Assembly: GCF_003097635.1 (NCBI RefSeq)
Contig: NZ_QCZI01000007.1
Coordinates: forward strand, 62,001-126,000
Length of the DNA stretch: 64,000 nt
DNA from: Flavobacterium psychrotolerans
GTDB lineage: Bacteria; Bacteroidota; Bacteroidia; Flavobacteriales; Flavobacteriaceae
Direction: 5' to 3'
Part shown: positions 51,368 to 60,831 of the stretch, one piece after another
Position numbering within the stretch: position 1 is the stretch's first letter
Layout: each line of letters starts with the position of its first letter
Translations under genes and position numbers: made by a program
Notes under the pieces: model-generated
Seen by the model: only the letters and a program-made list of their open reading frames with translations
What the model was told of the DNA's origin: nothing
The model's database searches: none

Positions 51368-51985
51368 ATGAAATCACAGGATTATCTTCCGCATTCAGAA
51401 GCCGAACAAGCGATTTGGCTTACCAGTTTTAAAACCAACTTGGCTACACAAGGCGCCGCCGTGGGACTTGTTGCAGCTCAAATTACCACCACAACCACAT
51501 CAGCCAACAATATTATTGTTGCGCTAAACGATGTCGAGACCAAACGGGTGGCTTATAATCAGGCTACTACCCAAAAGGAAACGGTGAAAAAAAATGAGCT
51601 TAAAACCCTGCGTGACACGGTGGCAAAAATTAAAACCAATTCGGGTTATACAGAGGCTATTGGGAAAAGCCTAGGCATAGTGGGCGGTGTTGTCCTCTTT
51701 GATGCGCTAAACTACAAAGCCACTATCACGGCAGAACGGTTTGCAGGATACATTCGCATTAAGTTTACAAAAAACGGTACCGACGGCATTAACCTATACC
51801 ACCGCAAAAAAGGCGAAGTGGCATGGCAGTTTTTAGCCCGCGACACTAAAAGTCCATATGACGACCACATAACGCTTGAAACCGCAGGCCAACCCGAACA
51901 TTGGGAATACCGCGCCTATGGCGTGATAGACGATGCCGAAATAGGGCAAGCCAGCGACATTATAGAAATGGTGTTTGGTGGGTAA
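51368..51985 (+). CDS. Orphan protein with helical N-terminus and FN3-like C-terminus
   Basis: The 205 residues fall into a Thr/Ala-rich helical part (about 1-105: WLTSFKTNLATQGAAVGLVA, AQITTTTTSANNIIVALNDV) and a beta-rich C-terminal part (about 110-205). The latter has INLYHRKKGEVAWQFLARDT and HWEYRAYGVIDDAEIGQASD, resembling a fibronectin type III-like strand pattern. There is no signal peptide. No function is recognised. Codon use is richer in G and C than in neighbouring genes, as in the repeat array just upstream, which suggests that array and gene travel together as an acquired unit. Similar short proteins occur as lineage-specific families in Bacteroidota. Confidence 0.75.
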   Translation: MKSQDYLPHSEAEQAIWLTSFKTNLATQGAAVGLVAAQITTTTTSANNIIVALNDVETKRVAYNQATTQKETVKKNELKTLRDTVAKIKTNSGYTEAIGKSLGIVGGVVLFDALNYKATITAERFAGYIRIKFTKNGTDGINLYHRKKGEVAWQFLARDTKSPYDDHITLETAGQPEHWEYRAYGVIDDAEIGQASDIIEMVFGG

Positions 51986-52075
51986 ATTAGGGATTTAGCC
52001 CCATCAGGGTGTTTTATAAAAAACAGGAAGCCGAAAACTGGAGTGAAGAGTAGGTAAATTGACTAAAACTACAAA

Positions 52076-52666
52076 ATGAAACAATCAGAAAAATTAGATA
52101 TTATCTTAAAAGCATTATATGGATCCAGATTTGATGGGAGATATTATTCTATTGGAGCAATATTAGAGAATTTAAACATTGAATTTGATCCATTTATTGA
52201 ATTACGAATGTTGGCTAAAAGACTAGAAGATGACGGATTAATAAAAACCATTTTCTCTAGAAATGATGCCTCCGCAACCTTGACATCTATTGGTATTGAC
52301 TACTGTGAAGGTAATTCATATACATATATCGGTAAGTCATTAATAACTAATAATTATCATATGAATATTACAAATAGCCCAAATGCAAATATTGTTTCTA
52401 AGTCCTCCAATGTAACAATAAAAATCACAAATTATGGAGAGATTAAAAGAACAATTGAAAATTTAAGAAATTCAATTTCTAATCATGAAGAAATTGATTT
52501 AGATAAAAAACAAGAAATGTTAGAATGTGTAGATGAAATAGAAACAAATATTGATGCTGGAAAAAAGCCAAAATATTCTTTTACCGCATTATCTCATATG
52601 GCAGGAAGCCTTTCAGAAGTAGGTCTTTTTGTCATTGAACTAGGTAAATTAATCTTCGATAAATAA
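52076..52666 (+). CDS. Accessory protein with possible winged-helix N-terminus
   Basis: No family is recognised. The first 75 residues (LDIILKALYGSRFDGRYYSI, LRMLAKRLEDDGLIKTIFSR, ASATLTSIGIDYCEG) look like a winged helix, with a final strand pair typical of small DNA-binding proteins or effector-associated domains. The middle, rich in Asn and Ser (NYHMNITNSPNANIVSKSSN), is probably beta structure. The C-terminal 75 residues are helical (RTIENLRNSISNHEEIDLDK, LSHMAGSLSEVGLFVIELGK). It is AT-rich, unlike its upstream neighbour. Together with the broken genes that follow it may belong to a decayed accessory module. Confidence 0.65.
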   Translation: MKQSEKLDIILKALYGSRFDGRYYSIGAILENLNIEFDPFIELRMLAKRLEDDGLIKTIFSRNDASATLTSIGIDYCEGNSYTYIGKSLITNNYHMNITNSPNANIVSKSSNVTIKITNYGEIKRTIENLRNSISNHEEIDLDKKQEMLECVDEIETNIDAGKKPKYSFTALSHMAGSLSEVGLFVIELGKLIFDK

Positions 52667-52773
52667 AAAAATTCACCTTATAAATTAAAATTATTTCTTA
52701 ACTTTCTGTGATTGCTAAGTTAGCATGTCCAAACTCTTAGAAACCGTTTAAAGAAATAAAAAAAAATTAAAAA

Positions 52774-53949
52774 ATGGAAAATAGAAATTTAGAAGTATAT
52801 CATTTTAGTCTTTATTCGACCGATGACTTAAAAACAAAAGTAGATTATTCAAATATTTACGGAAAAGATATTTATGACATATTAAAATCAGATTTAATTA
52901 AATTTTTAGATGATTTAGGTCCAAATCAAGTATTTGGAAAAACCATAAACATTGATAGTGTTGAAGGAAAATCAGTTTTAAAGTCAAATAATACTTTAAG
53001 AATTATATCCGGAAAAATCAAAGTTGGTGATGATGATGGCAAAGAACAAGATTTTACAAATGGAGGAAAAATGAAAGAAGTAGTTTACACTAAGAAAAAA
53101 GGAACCTATGCTAGACGTCCTTTTTACTTTATGATTATTGCACCGAAAAACAAAAAAGTTGGTTTTATTATTTTAGAAAAAGAAGGTGTTCATTCATGTA
53201 AAAAAACATTTATAAAAGCTTTGCAAATTTTTGTTAAACAAAAATTATCTTCTCTTTTGTTAAGAGAAGAAAAATTTATTGAAGACGATATTATAAAAAA
53301 CTATATTTCTAATGGCAACTACGATAAAATAAGTTTAACAAGAAGCAAATTACCCAAAGATTTGTGTGATTTATATTTGGGAGACTATGAAGAAGATGGA
53401 GAATATCAAATAGAATTAAATATTTTAAACCCGTTGGGTGTAATTGATGAAAATTTAAATTATAGAATAAATAAAAAATTGAACCACATAGAAACATAGA
53501 AAAAAAGAGTTGGATAGCCCAATATTTGGGTTCACATGGCTATGTTTTTCTCAAATAAAGTGAAACGCCTTTCAAAATTCATAAAATCTATGTTTCTATG
53601 TGGCTAAAAATTAAACAATTTTGAATTACACCCAACGGGTATTTTAACTAAAAAAGGAGCTGATTTTACTAAAGTTACGAAAGATAAAATTTTAAGAAAT
53701 TTAGAAACATATAAAGGTTTTTTTACTGGTGACGAATTTAAAAAATTAGGCTTTGATGAAAATGCAAAACTTAAAATTGTATCTGAATTAGATGGTAATA
53801 AAAAAACCATTGATTTGGGAGACACAATGCAAATAAGACCATATTATCAAGTTGAAGTCAATATTGATGATACCGGATTTTCAGATTTTGACCATATTAA
53901 TAAAAAAGCAATCGAACTTGTTAAAAGTTTTGATTTAGACATAATATAA
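52774..53949 (+). pseudogene. Accessory gene split by a palindromic element
   Basis: The 5' part (from ATG 52774) is open up to TAG at 53497, and codes MENRNLEVYHFSLYSTDDLK, FYFMIIAPKNKKVGFIILEK and IELNILNPLG. About 200 bp of inverted-repeat DNA with three in-frame stops follows. From 53638 the same frame resumes as GILTKKGADFTKVTKDKILR and runs to TAA at 53947 (VKSFDLDII). Joining NPLG directly to GILTKK gives one open frame of about 325 codons. The product would be soluble, mixed alpha/beta, with no family recognised. It precedes a four-helix membrane protein gene by 1 bp. Confidence 0.8.
53430..53640. mobile_element. Palindromic insertion (MITE-like or Flavobacterial hairpin repeat)
   Basis: The outer inverted repeats CCCGTTGGGTGTAATT and AATTACACCCAACGGG bound the segment. 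Inner inverted repeats CCACATAGAAACATA and TATGTTTCTATGTGG lie about 85 bp apart. A central GATAGCCCAATATTTGGG...GGCTATG could also fold. No transposase is encoded. It interrupts the gene at 52774-53949. Confidence 0.75.
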
Positions 53950-53950
53950 A

Positions 53951-54567
53951 ATGTATAAGGAATTAAATATAAAAAAAATTATTCTTGAACACTTCAAATC
54001 ATTTCACGGGAAAAATGGAAAATTGATTTTGAAAGATAAAATTAGTTATATCTATTTACCATTAATAACTAGTGCTTTCTTGGGAATTATTTGTCATTTT
54101 AGTGATAATTTAAAAAATATTATTTCTGTTTGTTTATCAATTTTAATAGGTCTTTTATTTAATTTATTAATCTTGGTAATAACAAATATTGACACTGAAA
54201 AATTTATTAACCATAACAATAGTGATTTAAAAAAAGAGTCTTACTATTAAACGAAACATTTTACAATGTATCATTCTCAGTAGTAATAAGTGTGTTCTCT
54301 CTAATCTTTTTATTTTTAATTGATGTGTTTAAGTTTTCAACTTCATTTAATGATTTTTTAATCTTACTATTTGAAATTGACATTGATAAAATAATTCAAT
54401 CTTTACTCTATGTTCTATTATATTTCTCATTGATAAACACATTTATTGTTTTATTCATGATTCTTAAAAGAATTGAAAAATTATTTTCAGTAAAACTTAA
54501 TCAGGAAATTGAAATAATTGAAAAAAAAGAAAAAAAAGATTTGGATAATTGGGAAGATATAAATTAA
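53951..54567 (+). pseudogene. Four-helix membrane protein gene with a frameshift
   Basis: The ATG at 53951 gives MYKELNIKKIILEHFKSFHG with two membrane helices (YIYLPLITSAFLGIICHF; IISVCLSILIGLLFNLLILV) and then stops at 54250. In another frame, directly after a seven-A run near 54229, the sequence continues as LLNETFYNVSFSVVISVFSL. Two more helices follow (SLLYVLLYFSLINTFIVLF) and a charged tail (EIIEKKEKKDLDNWEDIN). One base inserted or removed in the A run would restore about 205 codons. It directly follows the split gene. A soluble partner plus a four-helix protein recalls lambda RexA/RexB in layout only. Confidence 0.7.
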
Positions 54568-54912
54568 ATAAGTCCGACCGCGCGGATATGTCGCCACGTT
54601 GCTATCGGATTTACAAACCAGATAGCCTGAATTGCATTCCGTGTCCACCTTTAGATTTGCAAAGAAGTTTTTTAGTAACTTTAACTAACAACCAAACTGA
54701 CAAAGTGCACCATCATGCCCAAAATAGGTAAAACAAAAATATTAACGAAGTTTAATAAATAATTTAAAAGCTCCCCGAAGTTCTCGATGATAAATTTAAG
54801 AAATTCAAACTCAATTCTTGGGCATTCATTAGACGGGAAATGGCACTGATTTTTCGCCTAAATTTCTACTTGAAAACATCCAGAATAAAATAAAATTCTA
54901 GAAATTTAATCC
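54568..54912. other. Non-coding gap after the accessory patch
   Basis: No gene is supported. A GC-rich start (GTCCGACCGCGCGGATATGTC, 54572-54592) looks foreign. The rest is AT-rich and may be worn gene debris. Confidence 0.45.
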
Positions 54913-55638
54913 CTAAATAGGGTTATAATCCATAACTTTCCAATCCTTGTTAGACAAATCCAGATAATGGTAATGCACGACATCGTCCTTGTCAAATTGT
55001 CCGTTTTTGTTGGTGTCTTCGATGGTTCTAAAATACAAGCGGCTTTTAGATTCCATCAAATTCCAATCAATCAATTCTTGCAAATCGGCAGAAATTTTCG
55101 TAAATCTTTTCCCTGAAATTTCGCTGATGTAGAGTGTTTTGATATCATTTACATCCAATTTATCATCTTTATTGGTGTCCATATCGGCCAAGGCATAAAC
55201 CAGAACCTGCTGTTTTGTTTTATCGGAAACCGACTTTAAATAAGTAGCGGTTTGAATCAAGATGGGCTTGTCGGTCAACGCTTTTATGGAATCAGAACCT
55301 ATTTCCTGGAATTTTAAATTTTGCAAATATCCGGTAATTTCATATTCGCTGTAATTGGATATCTTAAAACTAATATCATTTACATTGGATGAAGAATCAT
55401 ATTTCAACTTAGCATTTCCTCCGTAAATATTTAAACCTCCAACTGGATGGATCAAATAATTGGTTCCTTGCATTTGTATAGGCAAATCCGCAATTTCCAC
55501 TTGGTCAGTATCTAATTTAGGTTGCTCTTTGGGTTTAGACGAATTTTCATAAATCACTTTTGGATTTTCTATCTCTTCTTTACAACTAACTAAAAGCGCA
55601 AGAAAGAAAACAACGGAATATTTTGCTATATTTTTCAT
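54913..55638 (-). CDS. Lipoprotein with two EF-hand/dockerin-like loops
   Basis: The start at 55638 (MKNIAKYSVVFFLALLVSCK) gives a lipoprotein signal with the lipobox cysteine in VSCKEE. A start ten codons earlier is less likely. The 241-residue protein has a beta-rich first half and two calcium-loop motifs, DTNKDDKLDVND (about residue 155) and DTNKNGQFDKDD (about 215), resembling EF-hand or dockerin loops. It would be anchored in the outer membrane or periplasm and may bind calcium. It is the last gene of an operon after the TonB-dependent receptor (35 bp away) and may be its surface partner. Confidence 0.85.
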   Translation of the reverse strand: MKNIAKYSVVFFLALLVSCKEEIENPKVIYENSSKPKEQPKLDTDQVEIADLPIQMQGTNYLIHPVGGLNIYGGNAKLKYDSSSNVNDISFKISNYSEYEITGYLQNLKFQEIGSDSIKALTDKPILIQTATYLKSVSDKTKQQVLVYALADMDTNKDDKLDVNDIKTLYISEISGKRFTKISADLQELIDWNLMESKSRLYFRTIEDTNKNGQFDKDDVVHYHYLDLSNKDWKVMDYNPI

Positions 55639-55672
55639 TTTGAAAAAATTAAATAATTTAAACAACAATTAA

Positions 55673-58138
55673 TTACAATCTCATGGATAATTTAATATTG
55701 AAAACACGGGAAGTCAAATAATTGGGAATTGCATATTGACTTTTAGTATAAGCATCCCGAACCCAAGTATTGGTTATGGCATTCTGGTTGTTGAACATAT
55801 TAAAAATTTCAAATCCGGCGGACAATTCTTTGAAATTTTTTAACCAATGCCCTTCTGGCCGTGACGCATTTTTTTCTGTTAAAACATACGAAAAACCAAC
55901 ATCGGCTCTTCGATAATCCCGCAAACGGTTTTGATACAAATACGGATCGGCATAGGAAGGAGAGCCTCCTGGCAATCCGGTGTTGTAAACCAAATTCAAA
56001 TATACTTTAACACTCGGAATATTGGGCATATAATCCTGAAATAGGATTCCAAATTTTAACCGTTGATCTGTTGGTCTGGCAATATCTCCTCTGTTGTCGA
56101 TATTTTCTTTGGTTTTTAAGTACCCAAAACTGAACCAAGATTCTGTTCCGGGAACAAATTCTCCATTTAATCTCATATCAAATCCTTGGGCAAAAGCTGT
56201 AGCATTATTAGTTGCGGCATATCGGATTCGGACATTTTCAAGCGTATAGGGATTTACATCTGTTAATGTTTTATAGTACGCTTCTGTCACCATCTTGAAA
56301 GGACGGTTCCACATTTTGAAACTAAAGTCATTGCTTAAAACAAAATGTACTGATTGTTGCGCTTTAACATTGGGATTGACATTTCCCGAAGAATCCCTCA
56401 ATTCCCTATAAAATGGCGGTTGATGGTAAAAGCCACCCGAAATACGGAAAACCATATCTTTATCCCAATCGGGTTTTATGGCAAATTGGGCTCTTGGGCT
56501 AATGACCGTCTGATTATTGCCATCTAAACCATCACCTGAAACTTGCCATTGGTGCATTCTAACACCCGCATTATACCAAACATCGCTGGTTCCTATTTTG
56601 TCTTTCAAACTCCATTGTGCATAGCCCGAAAAACGATTTATGGTTACAAAATTTGTTGCTCTAACGTTTTGATAAGGTACTAATGGACCAACATAAACAG
56701 GGTCATACGGTTGATCTTTAATGGGCAAAATTTTAGGGTTATTCAAAGAAAATCCAGCAGAATCAATCACTTCCCATTCTATAATTCTGTCACGAATGTC
56801 TTCCCGCGTATATTTAAGCCCCCATTCTATTTGATGTTTTTTCAAATTATGAAATCCTTTCACTTCCGCATTTACAATCAATGCATCCAAATCGTTTCTG
56901 GCGTGATTCAACTGGCTTCCTATGGCTCGACTAAAAGTGACATTACCAAATGTTTCCGAACCAATATTGCTGTCTACTTCCCCTAAGGAATAAGCGGCAT
57001 CAATATCAAAATATTCCTGTTCTAGGGTATGGTAAGCGGAACCAATAAATTTCAAAATGAAATTTTCATTGACATCAAATGTTGATTTCAGGGCTCCAAA
57101 ATAAGTGTCATATTTGTCTTTTTCTTGTCCTTGATAAAATACTTGCAAAGCAATAGGTTCGCTTATGGTTCCGAAATTGGTTTGACTGGAAAGGGGCTGG
57201 TAATTGTACTTGTTTTGCGAAATATTACCTAAAAAACTCCATTGCCATTTGGTTGATGCGGTGTAGCTAATATTGGTTTGGACATCTGCAAATGAAGGTT
57301 TGTAATTGGTTTCCGTTTGTTGACTTTTAACTAAAAAACTATTATTCCTATAGCGAAAACCCGTTAGAGCTGTCCATTTTTGATTTTTAGAAACCGCATC
57401 AACGGCAAAACTGGCGCCTAGAAAATTGACATCGGCTGCAGCGCCAAATTTAGTTGGTCGCCTGTAAGTAATATCCAAAACCGATGACAATTTATCTCCA
57501 AATTTAGCCTGAAATCCACCTCCGGAAAAATCAACATTTTGAACCAAATCCGTATTCGTAAAACTCAAACCTTCCTGTTGTCCGGAGCGCACTAAAAAAG
57601 GGCGATAGACTTCAATTTCATTCACATAAACCAAATTCTCGTCATAATTCCCGCCTCGAACAGCGTATTGGGTACTCAATTCGTTATTGGAATACACACC
57701 AGGAAGGGTCTTCAGAATATTTTCGATTCCTGGATTTGCTCCTGGAATTTTTCGGATTACCTCGGGTTCTAAATTTGTAATTCCCTGAACCCTTTTTCGG
57801 TTATTTACAATGACTACCTCCCCCATTTGCTCGGCTTTATTATTCATTACCACATTGAATTCATAATCTTCATTGGGCTTTAATTGCAATGTTGCCGTGG
57901 TTTTTTTAAGAGAAACATGACTAAATATAATTGTTATTTTCTGATTGGCCGGAACCGTCAATTCATAAAAACCATTCGCATTTGTATGGGTCAATTTATT
58001 TTGATAACTGATATTTACATTATCTACAGGTACACTATTCTCATCTAGAATAATCCCTTTTACTCTAGCCGTTTGGGCATAATTAGACATTACTATGAAG
58101 AAAAAAAGGAGCGTAATAAAATTGAATTTTGTTTTCAA
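55673..58138 (-). CDS. TonB-dependent outer-membrane receptor
   Basis: The 821-residue protein has a signal peptide ending at SNYAQT and an N-terminal carboxypeptidase-like regulatory domain (RVKGIILDENSVPVDNVNIS). The plug domain (about 115-230) contains IENILKTLPGVYSNNELSTQ, YAVRGGNYDENLVYVNEIEV and GGFQAKFGDKLSSVLDI. A long beta-barrel follows and ends NLTSRVFNIKLSMRL with a terminal Leu preceded by alternating hydrophobic residues. The ligand is unknown. The gene sits between an M23 peptidase gene (11 bp upstream) and the EF-hand lipoprotein gene, all on one strand. Confidence 0.93.
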   Translation of the reverse strand: MKTKFNFITLLFFFIVMSNYAQTARVKGIILDENSVPVDNVNISYQNKLTHTNANGFYELTVPANQKITIIFSHVSLKKTTATLQLKPNEDYEFNVVMNNKAEQMGEVVIVNNRKRVQGITNLEPEVIRKIPGANPGIENILKTLPGVYSNNELSTQYAVRGGNYDENLVYVNEIEVYRPFLVRSGQQEGLSFTNTDLVQNVDFSGGGFQAKFGDKLSSVLDITYRRPTKFGAAADVNFLGASFAVDAVSKNQKWTALTGFRYRNNSFLVKSQQTETNYKPSFADVQTNISYTASTKWQWSFLGNISQNKYNYQPLSSQTNFGTISEPIALQVFYQGQEKDKYDTYFGALKSTFDVNENFILKFIGSAYHTLEQEYFDIDAAYSLGEVDSNIGSETFGNVTFSRAIGSQLNHARNDLDALIVNAEVKGFHNLKKHQIEWGLKYTREDIRDRIIEWEVIDSAGFSLNNPKILPIKDQPYDPVYVGPLVPYQNVRATNFVTINRFSGYAQWSLKDKIGTSDVWYNAGVRMHQWQVSGDGLDGNNQTVISPRAQFAIKPDWDKDMVFRISGGFYHQPPFYRELRDSSGNVNPNVKAQQSVHFVLSNDFSFKMWNRPFKMVTEAYYKTLTDVNPYTLENVRIRYAATNNATAFAQGFDMRLNGEFVPGTESWFSFGYLKTKENIDNRGDIARPTDQRLKFGILFQDYMPNIPSVKVYLNLVYNTGLPGGSPSYADPYLYQNRLRDYRRADVGFSYVLTEKNASRPEGHWLKNFKELSAGFEIFNMFNNQNAITNTWVRDAYTKSQYAIPNYLTSRVFNIKLSMRL

Positions 58139-58149
58139 GTGGTCTATTT

Positions 58150-59841
58150 TTATTTTTTTTGACTTCTAAAAAAATGCGTTTCAAAGATAGTAGAATTTCC
58201 TACATTATCTGTAACCACAACCTTTAAATCATTTTCGCCTTCAGCAACGATGCCATCATCAAAATAATGAGTGATCGTTTTTGTTTTATTTTCATATTCG
58301 AATAAAATCCACTTTCCGTTAAGATAGCCGTTATAGGATTTTATTCCGGATAAAAAATCACTGATAGTCAACTGAATCGTTTTTTGGTTTGTAATCCATT
58401 TCCCTTCAATTGGTTTGTCCATCGTTATTTTTGGAGCAACGGTATCTTTTGCTAAAGTAAATTGTCCTAGATTTTTAGTATATGCTGTAAACGTGTTTTC
58501 TTTCTTTTTAGTGGCGTTGTAAGACATTTTTTTTTCATTAACAGATGCAATAAAAGTCTTTTCGTCATTTGTTGCCGTACTGTCAATGATTGTAACTAAA
58601 AATGAATTGTTTACGGGAACCAGATTATTATGAACGGTCATGACTTTGTCTTTCACTTCAAAATTCATGTAGAAATCATCGTAAAAAGTTCCTGCCGGAA
58701 AAAAAACGGAGCAATTTTCTTTTTCAAAATTAGAATCGGTTTTTGCCCTAACAAAATATTTCGTTTTAATTATTTCCTCCTCTATTATTGGTTCATTTGC
58801 AGAAAATTGAATGGGTATAGAAACGACGGTTGAATTACCATAATAATCCGCAATTTCAATGCGATAGAGATCTGTGAAATTAGAGGAAACAGTCACAATC
58901 CCATTATCGTTATTGGTATGGATAATGCTTAACGGGAAAGGATTCTTCATAAACAATTTCTGAATTCTTTGCTTTGTTTTTTTGTATTTATAATAATCTA
59001 TAAAGGCATTAATATATTTTGTTTCGTCAAATGAAAAGGTATCAAACTGATAACCAAAAGACGGACTTCCGTTTAAAAAAGTTTGAACTTTGAAAATTCC
59101 ATATTTATCATAGGAATAATCGAATAGGTCATACGCCTGAATCCCGAAGCCAATTTTTCCTTTGGCCAAAACCGTTTGAGAAAGGTAACTTCCATCATTT
59201 TGTAATGATAAATTAACGGTCATAGGCCGCCTAGATTGATTTACCACACTGCTGTCATCCATGGGATAAACCAAAACCGATGCAATTTGGGGTTTTTTAG
59301 TATCTTTCATTAAGCTATCAAAACCGAAGAAATAGGGATTAATCACTTTTTCTGTTTGACTGTCCCGAAATTCGAAGTGCAAATGGGGCCCCTCAGAACC
59401 GCCCGTATTACCCGAAAGTGCAATAATTTCTCCTTTTTTTACGAGGAGTTCGTTAGGATTAGGAAACATTTCAATTTCATACGCCTGATCTTTGTAATGC
59501 TGTTTTTTGATATACGCTTCAATTTTATCCACTCCTTTTTGAAGATGGCCGTAAACCGAAGTGTATCCATTGGGATGGGTAATATAAATGGCTTTCCCGT
59601 TGCCGAAAGTAGAAATTTTTATTCGGGAAACATACCCATCGGCTACAGCATAAACATTTAAACCTTCCTTTTGCATAGTTCTGAAATCGAACCCGGCATG
59701 AAAATGATTTGGTCTCAACTCCCCAAAATTACCCGATAATTGCATCGAAATGTCTAATGGAGACCTAAAATACCCTTTTGGATAGTCCGTTTGTGCCACA
59801 ATTCCCACATAGAAAAATAAAAAAAGACATGTCAATTTCAT
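58150..59841 (-). CDS. M23-family metallopeptidase (LytM-type)
   Basis: The 563-residue exported protein has a short signal peptide (LTCLFLFFYVGIVAQ) and an N-terminal LytM domain. The zinc ligands are in HFHAGFDFRT (about residues 42-51) and GPHLHFEFRD (about 152-161), so the HxxxD and HxH pattern is complete. The remaining two thirds are beta-rich repeats of Ig-like character (FTAYTKNLGQFTLAKDTVAP). Such enzymes cut peptidoglycan cross-links or serve as surface proteases. It is the first gene of the operon with the TonB receptor and the EF-hand lipoprotein. Confidence 0.92.
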   Translation of the reverse strand: MKLTCLFLFFYVGIVAQTDYPKGYFRSPLDISMQLSGNFGELRPNHFHAGFDFRTMQKEGLNVYAVADGYVSRIKISTFGNGKAIYITHPNGYTSVYGHLQKGVDKIEAYIKKQHYKDQAYEIEMFPNPNELLVKKGEIIALSGNTGGSEGPHLHFEFRDSQTEKVINPYFFGFDSLMKDTKKPQIASVLVYPMDDSSVVNQSRRPMTVNLSLQNDGSYLSQTVLAKGKIGFGIQAYDLFDYSYDKYGIFKVQTFLNGSPSFGYQFDTFSFDETKYINAFIDYYKYKKTKQRIQKLFMKNPFPLSIIHTNNDNGIVTVSSNFTDLYRIEIADYYGNSTVVSIPIQFSANEPIIEEEIIKTKYFVRAKTDSNFEKENCSVFFPAGTFYDDFYMNFEVKDKVMTVHNNLVPVNNSFLVTIIDSTATNDEKTFIASVNEKKMSYNATKKKENTFTAYTKNLGQFTLAKDTVAPKITMDKPIEGKWITNQKTIQLTISDFLSGIKSYNGYLNGKWILFEYENKTKTITHYFDDGIVAEGENDLKVVVTDNVGNSTIFETHFFRSQKK

Positions 59842-59967
59842 CTAAAAGCTTTTGGCTAATATAAAAAAAACATTCCTATTTCTATAAAATTTTAGGACTT
59901 ATAACATACTATTTATCAAATAATTGGAAATAAAAATTTTGTTAAAAAGAAAATTATAGTTAAAGTA

Positions 59968-59998
59968 TTGGTTTAATTGAATAGGAATGCTAACTTTG
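59968..59998 (+). promoter_or_regulatory. Promoter of the zapB-like/zapA operon
   Basis: TTG (59968-59970) and TAACTTTG (59991-59998, fitting TAnnTTTG) are 20 bp apart. The ATG lies 30 bp further at 60028. Confidence 0.65.
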
Positions 59999-60027
59999 TT
60001 GCAATTAAGTAATGAACTTAGATTATA

Positions 60028-60318
60028 ATGAGTGAAATTGTAGAAATTATTGATACTCTAGAAAGTAAGCTTAAAAAACTATTGAATAAAATAGATGATT
60101 TAGAGCAAAAAAATTTAGAGTTAAGTCAAGAATTACAAAAATCTACTACCGTCATACAAAATCAATCCAACGAAATTGATGCTCTTAAAAAGGATTATGA
60201 AACACTCAAAATAGCCAATTCATTACTCGGCAGTGAAGAAAATAAAAGAGATACCAAGCTTAAAATAAATTCATTAATTCGTGAAATTGATTACTGTATA
60301 GCACAGCTATCTGATTAG
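60028..60318 (+). CDS. Coiled-coil protein preceding zapA (ZapB-like)
   Basis: The 96-residue protein is almost entirely coiled coil (LESKLKKLLNKIDDLEQKNL, ELSQELQKSTTVIQNQSNEI, DALKKDYETLKIANSLLGSE), with a short C-terminal helix. It lacks a membrane segment. Size and form match ZapB, the FtsZ-ring stabiliser that binds ZapA, but sequence identity cannot be judged here. Its position 8 bp before zapA supports a shared role in the division ring. Confidence 0.7.
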   Translation: MSEIVEIIDTLESKLKKLLNKIDDLEQKNLELSQELQKSTTVIQNQSNEIDALKKDYETLKIANSLLGSEENKRDTKLKINSLIREIDYCIAQLSD

Positions 60319-60326
60319 TAAAACAT

Positions 60327-60620
60327 ATGGACGAAAAGCTTAAAATTAAATTATCAATTGCAGACAGAGTTTATCCGTTAACGGTAGAATTGTCTCAGGA
60401 GGAAGGACTGCGAAGCGCTTCCAAAAAAATTGATGTGATGATTAAGCAATTTGAAGAAAATTATGCTGTTCGTGACAAACAAGATGTATTGGCCATGTGT
60501 GCTTTGCAATTTGCTTCACAATTGGAACAAAAACAAATTGACAATTCAATCGACGGAAAAGAAACCATTGAGAGAATTAAAAAAATTAATGATTTATTGA
60601 GTCGTTATCTCGACAAGTAA
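60327..60620 (+). CDS. zapA: Cell-division protein ZapA
   Basis: ZapA binds FtsZ and promotes bundling of filaments in the division ring. The 97 residues show the ZapA fold: an N-terminal strand pair (KLKIKLSIADRVYPLTVELS), then EEGLRSASKKIDVMIKQFEE. The conserved YAVRDKQDVLAMCALQFASQ helix follows and the long C-terminal coiled coil (IERIKKINDLLSRYLDK). Length is normal. A probable 6S RNA gene follows at once, the same order as zapA-ssrS in E. coli. Confidence 0.92.
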   Translation: MDEKLKIKLSIADRVYPLTVELSQEEGLRSASKKIDVMIKQFEENYAVRDKQDVLAMCALQFASQLEQKQIDNSIDGKETIERIKKINDLLSRYLDK

Positions 60621-60649
60621 TTACGTTCTTATACATAAACTAAAATACT

Positions 60650-60810
60650 GCCTACATTAGTTCATATTTGGTAAACTCAACACTAACAATTTAGAATGAG
60701 CAAATCATCACTACTAAAGCATGCCACGCTCCGGCGAGGAAACTTGAACAGTGAGTTAGCTCAAAACTTGTCCTATCGAGTTTATTCAATCCACTAATGT
60801 AGGTTTTTTT
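60650..60810 (+). ncRNA. ssrS: Probable 6S RNA
   Basis: The ends CCTACATTAGT (60651-60661) and ACTAATGTAGG (60793-60803) pair perfectly over 11 bp and enclose about 130 nt with internal complementary segments and a central open region (GGCGAGGAAACTTGAACAGT). TTTTTTT follows directly. A long rod closed by a terminal stem with a central bubble is the 6S layout. The position between zapA and rny supports the call. 6S RNA holds sigma-70-type RNA polymerase in an inactive complex in stationary phase. Confidence 0.7.
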
Positions 60811-60831
60811 ATACACAAATTTTAACAAACA

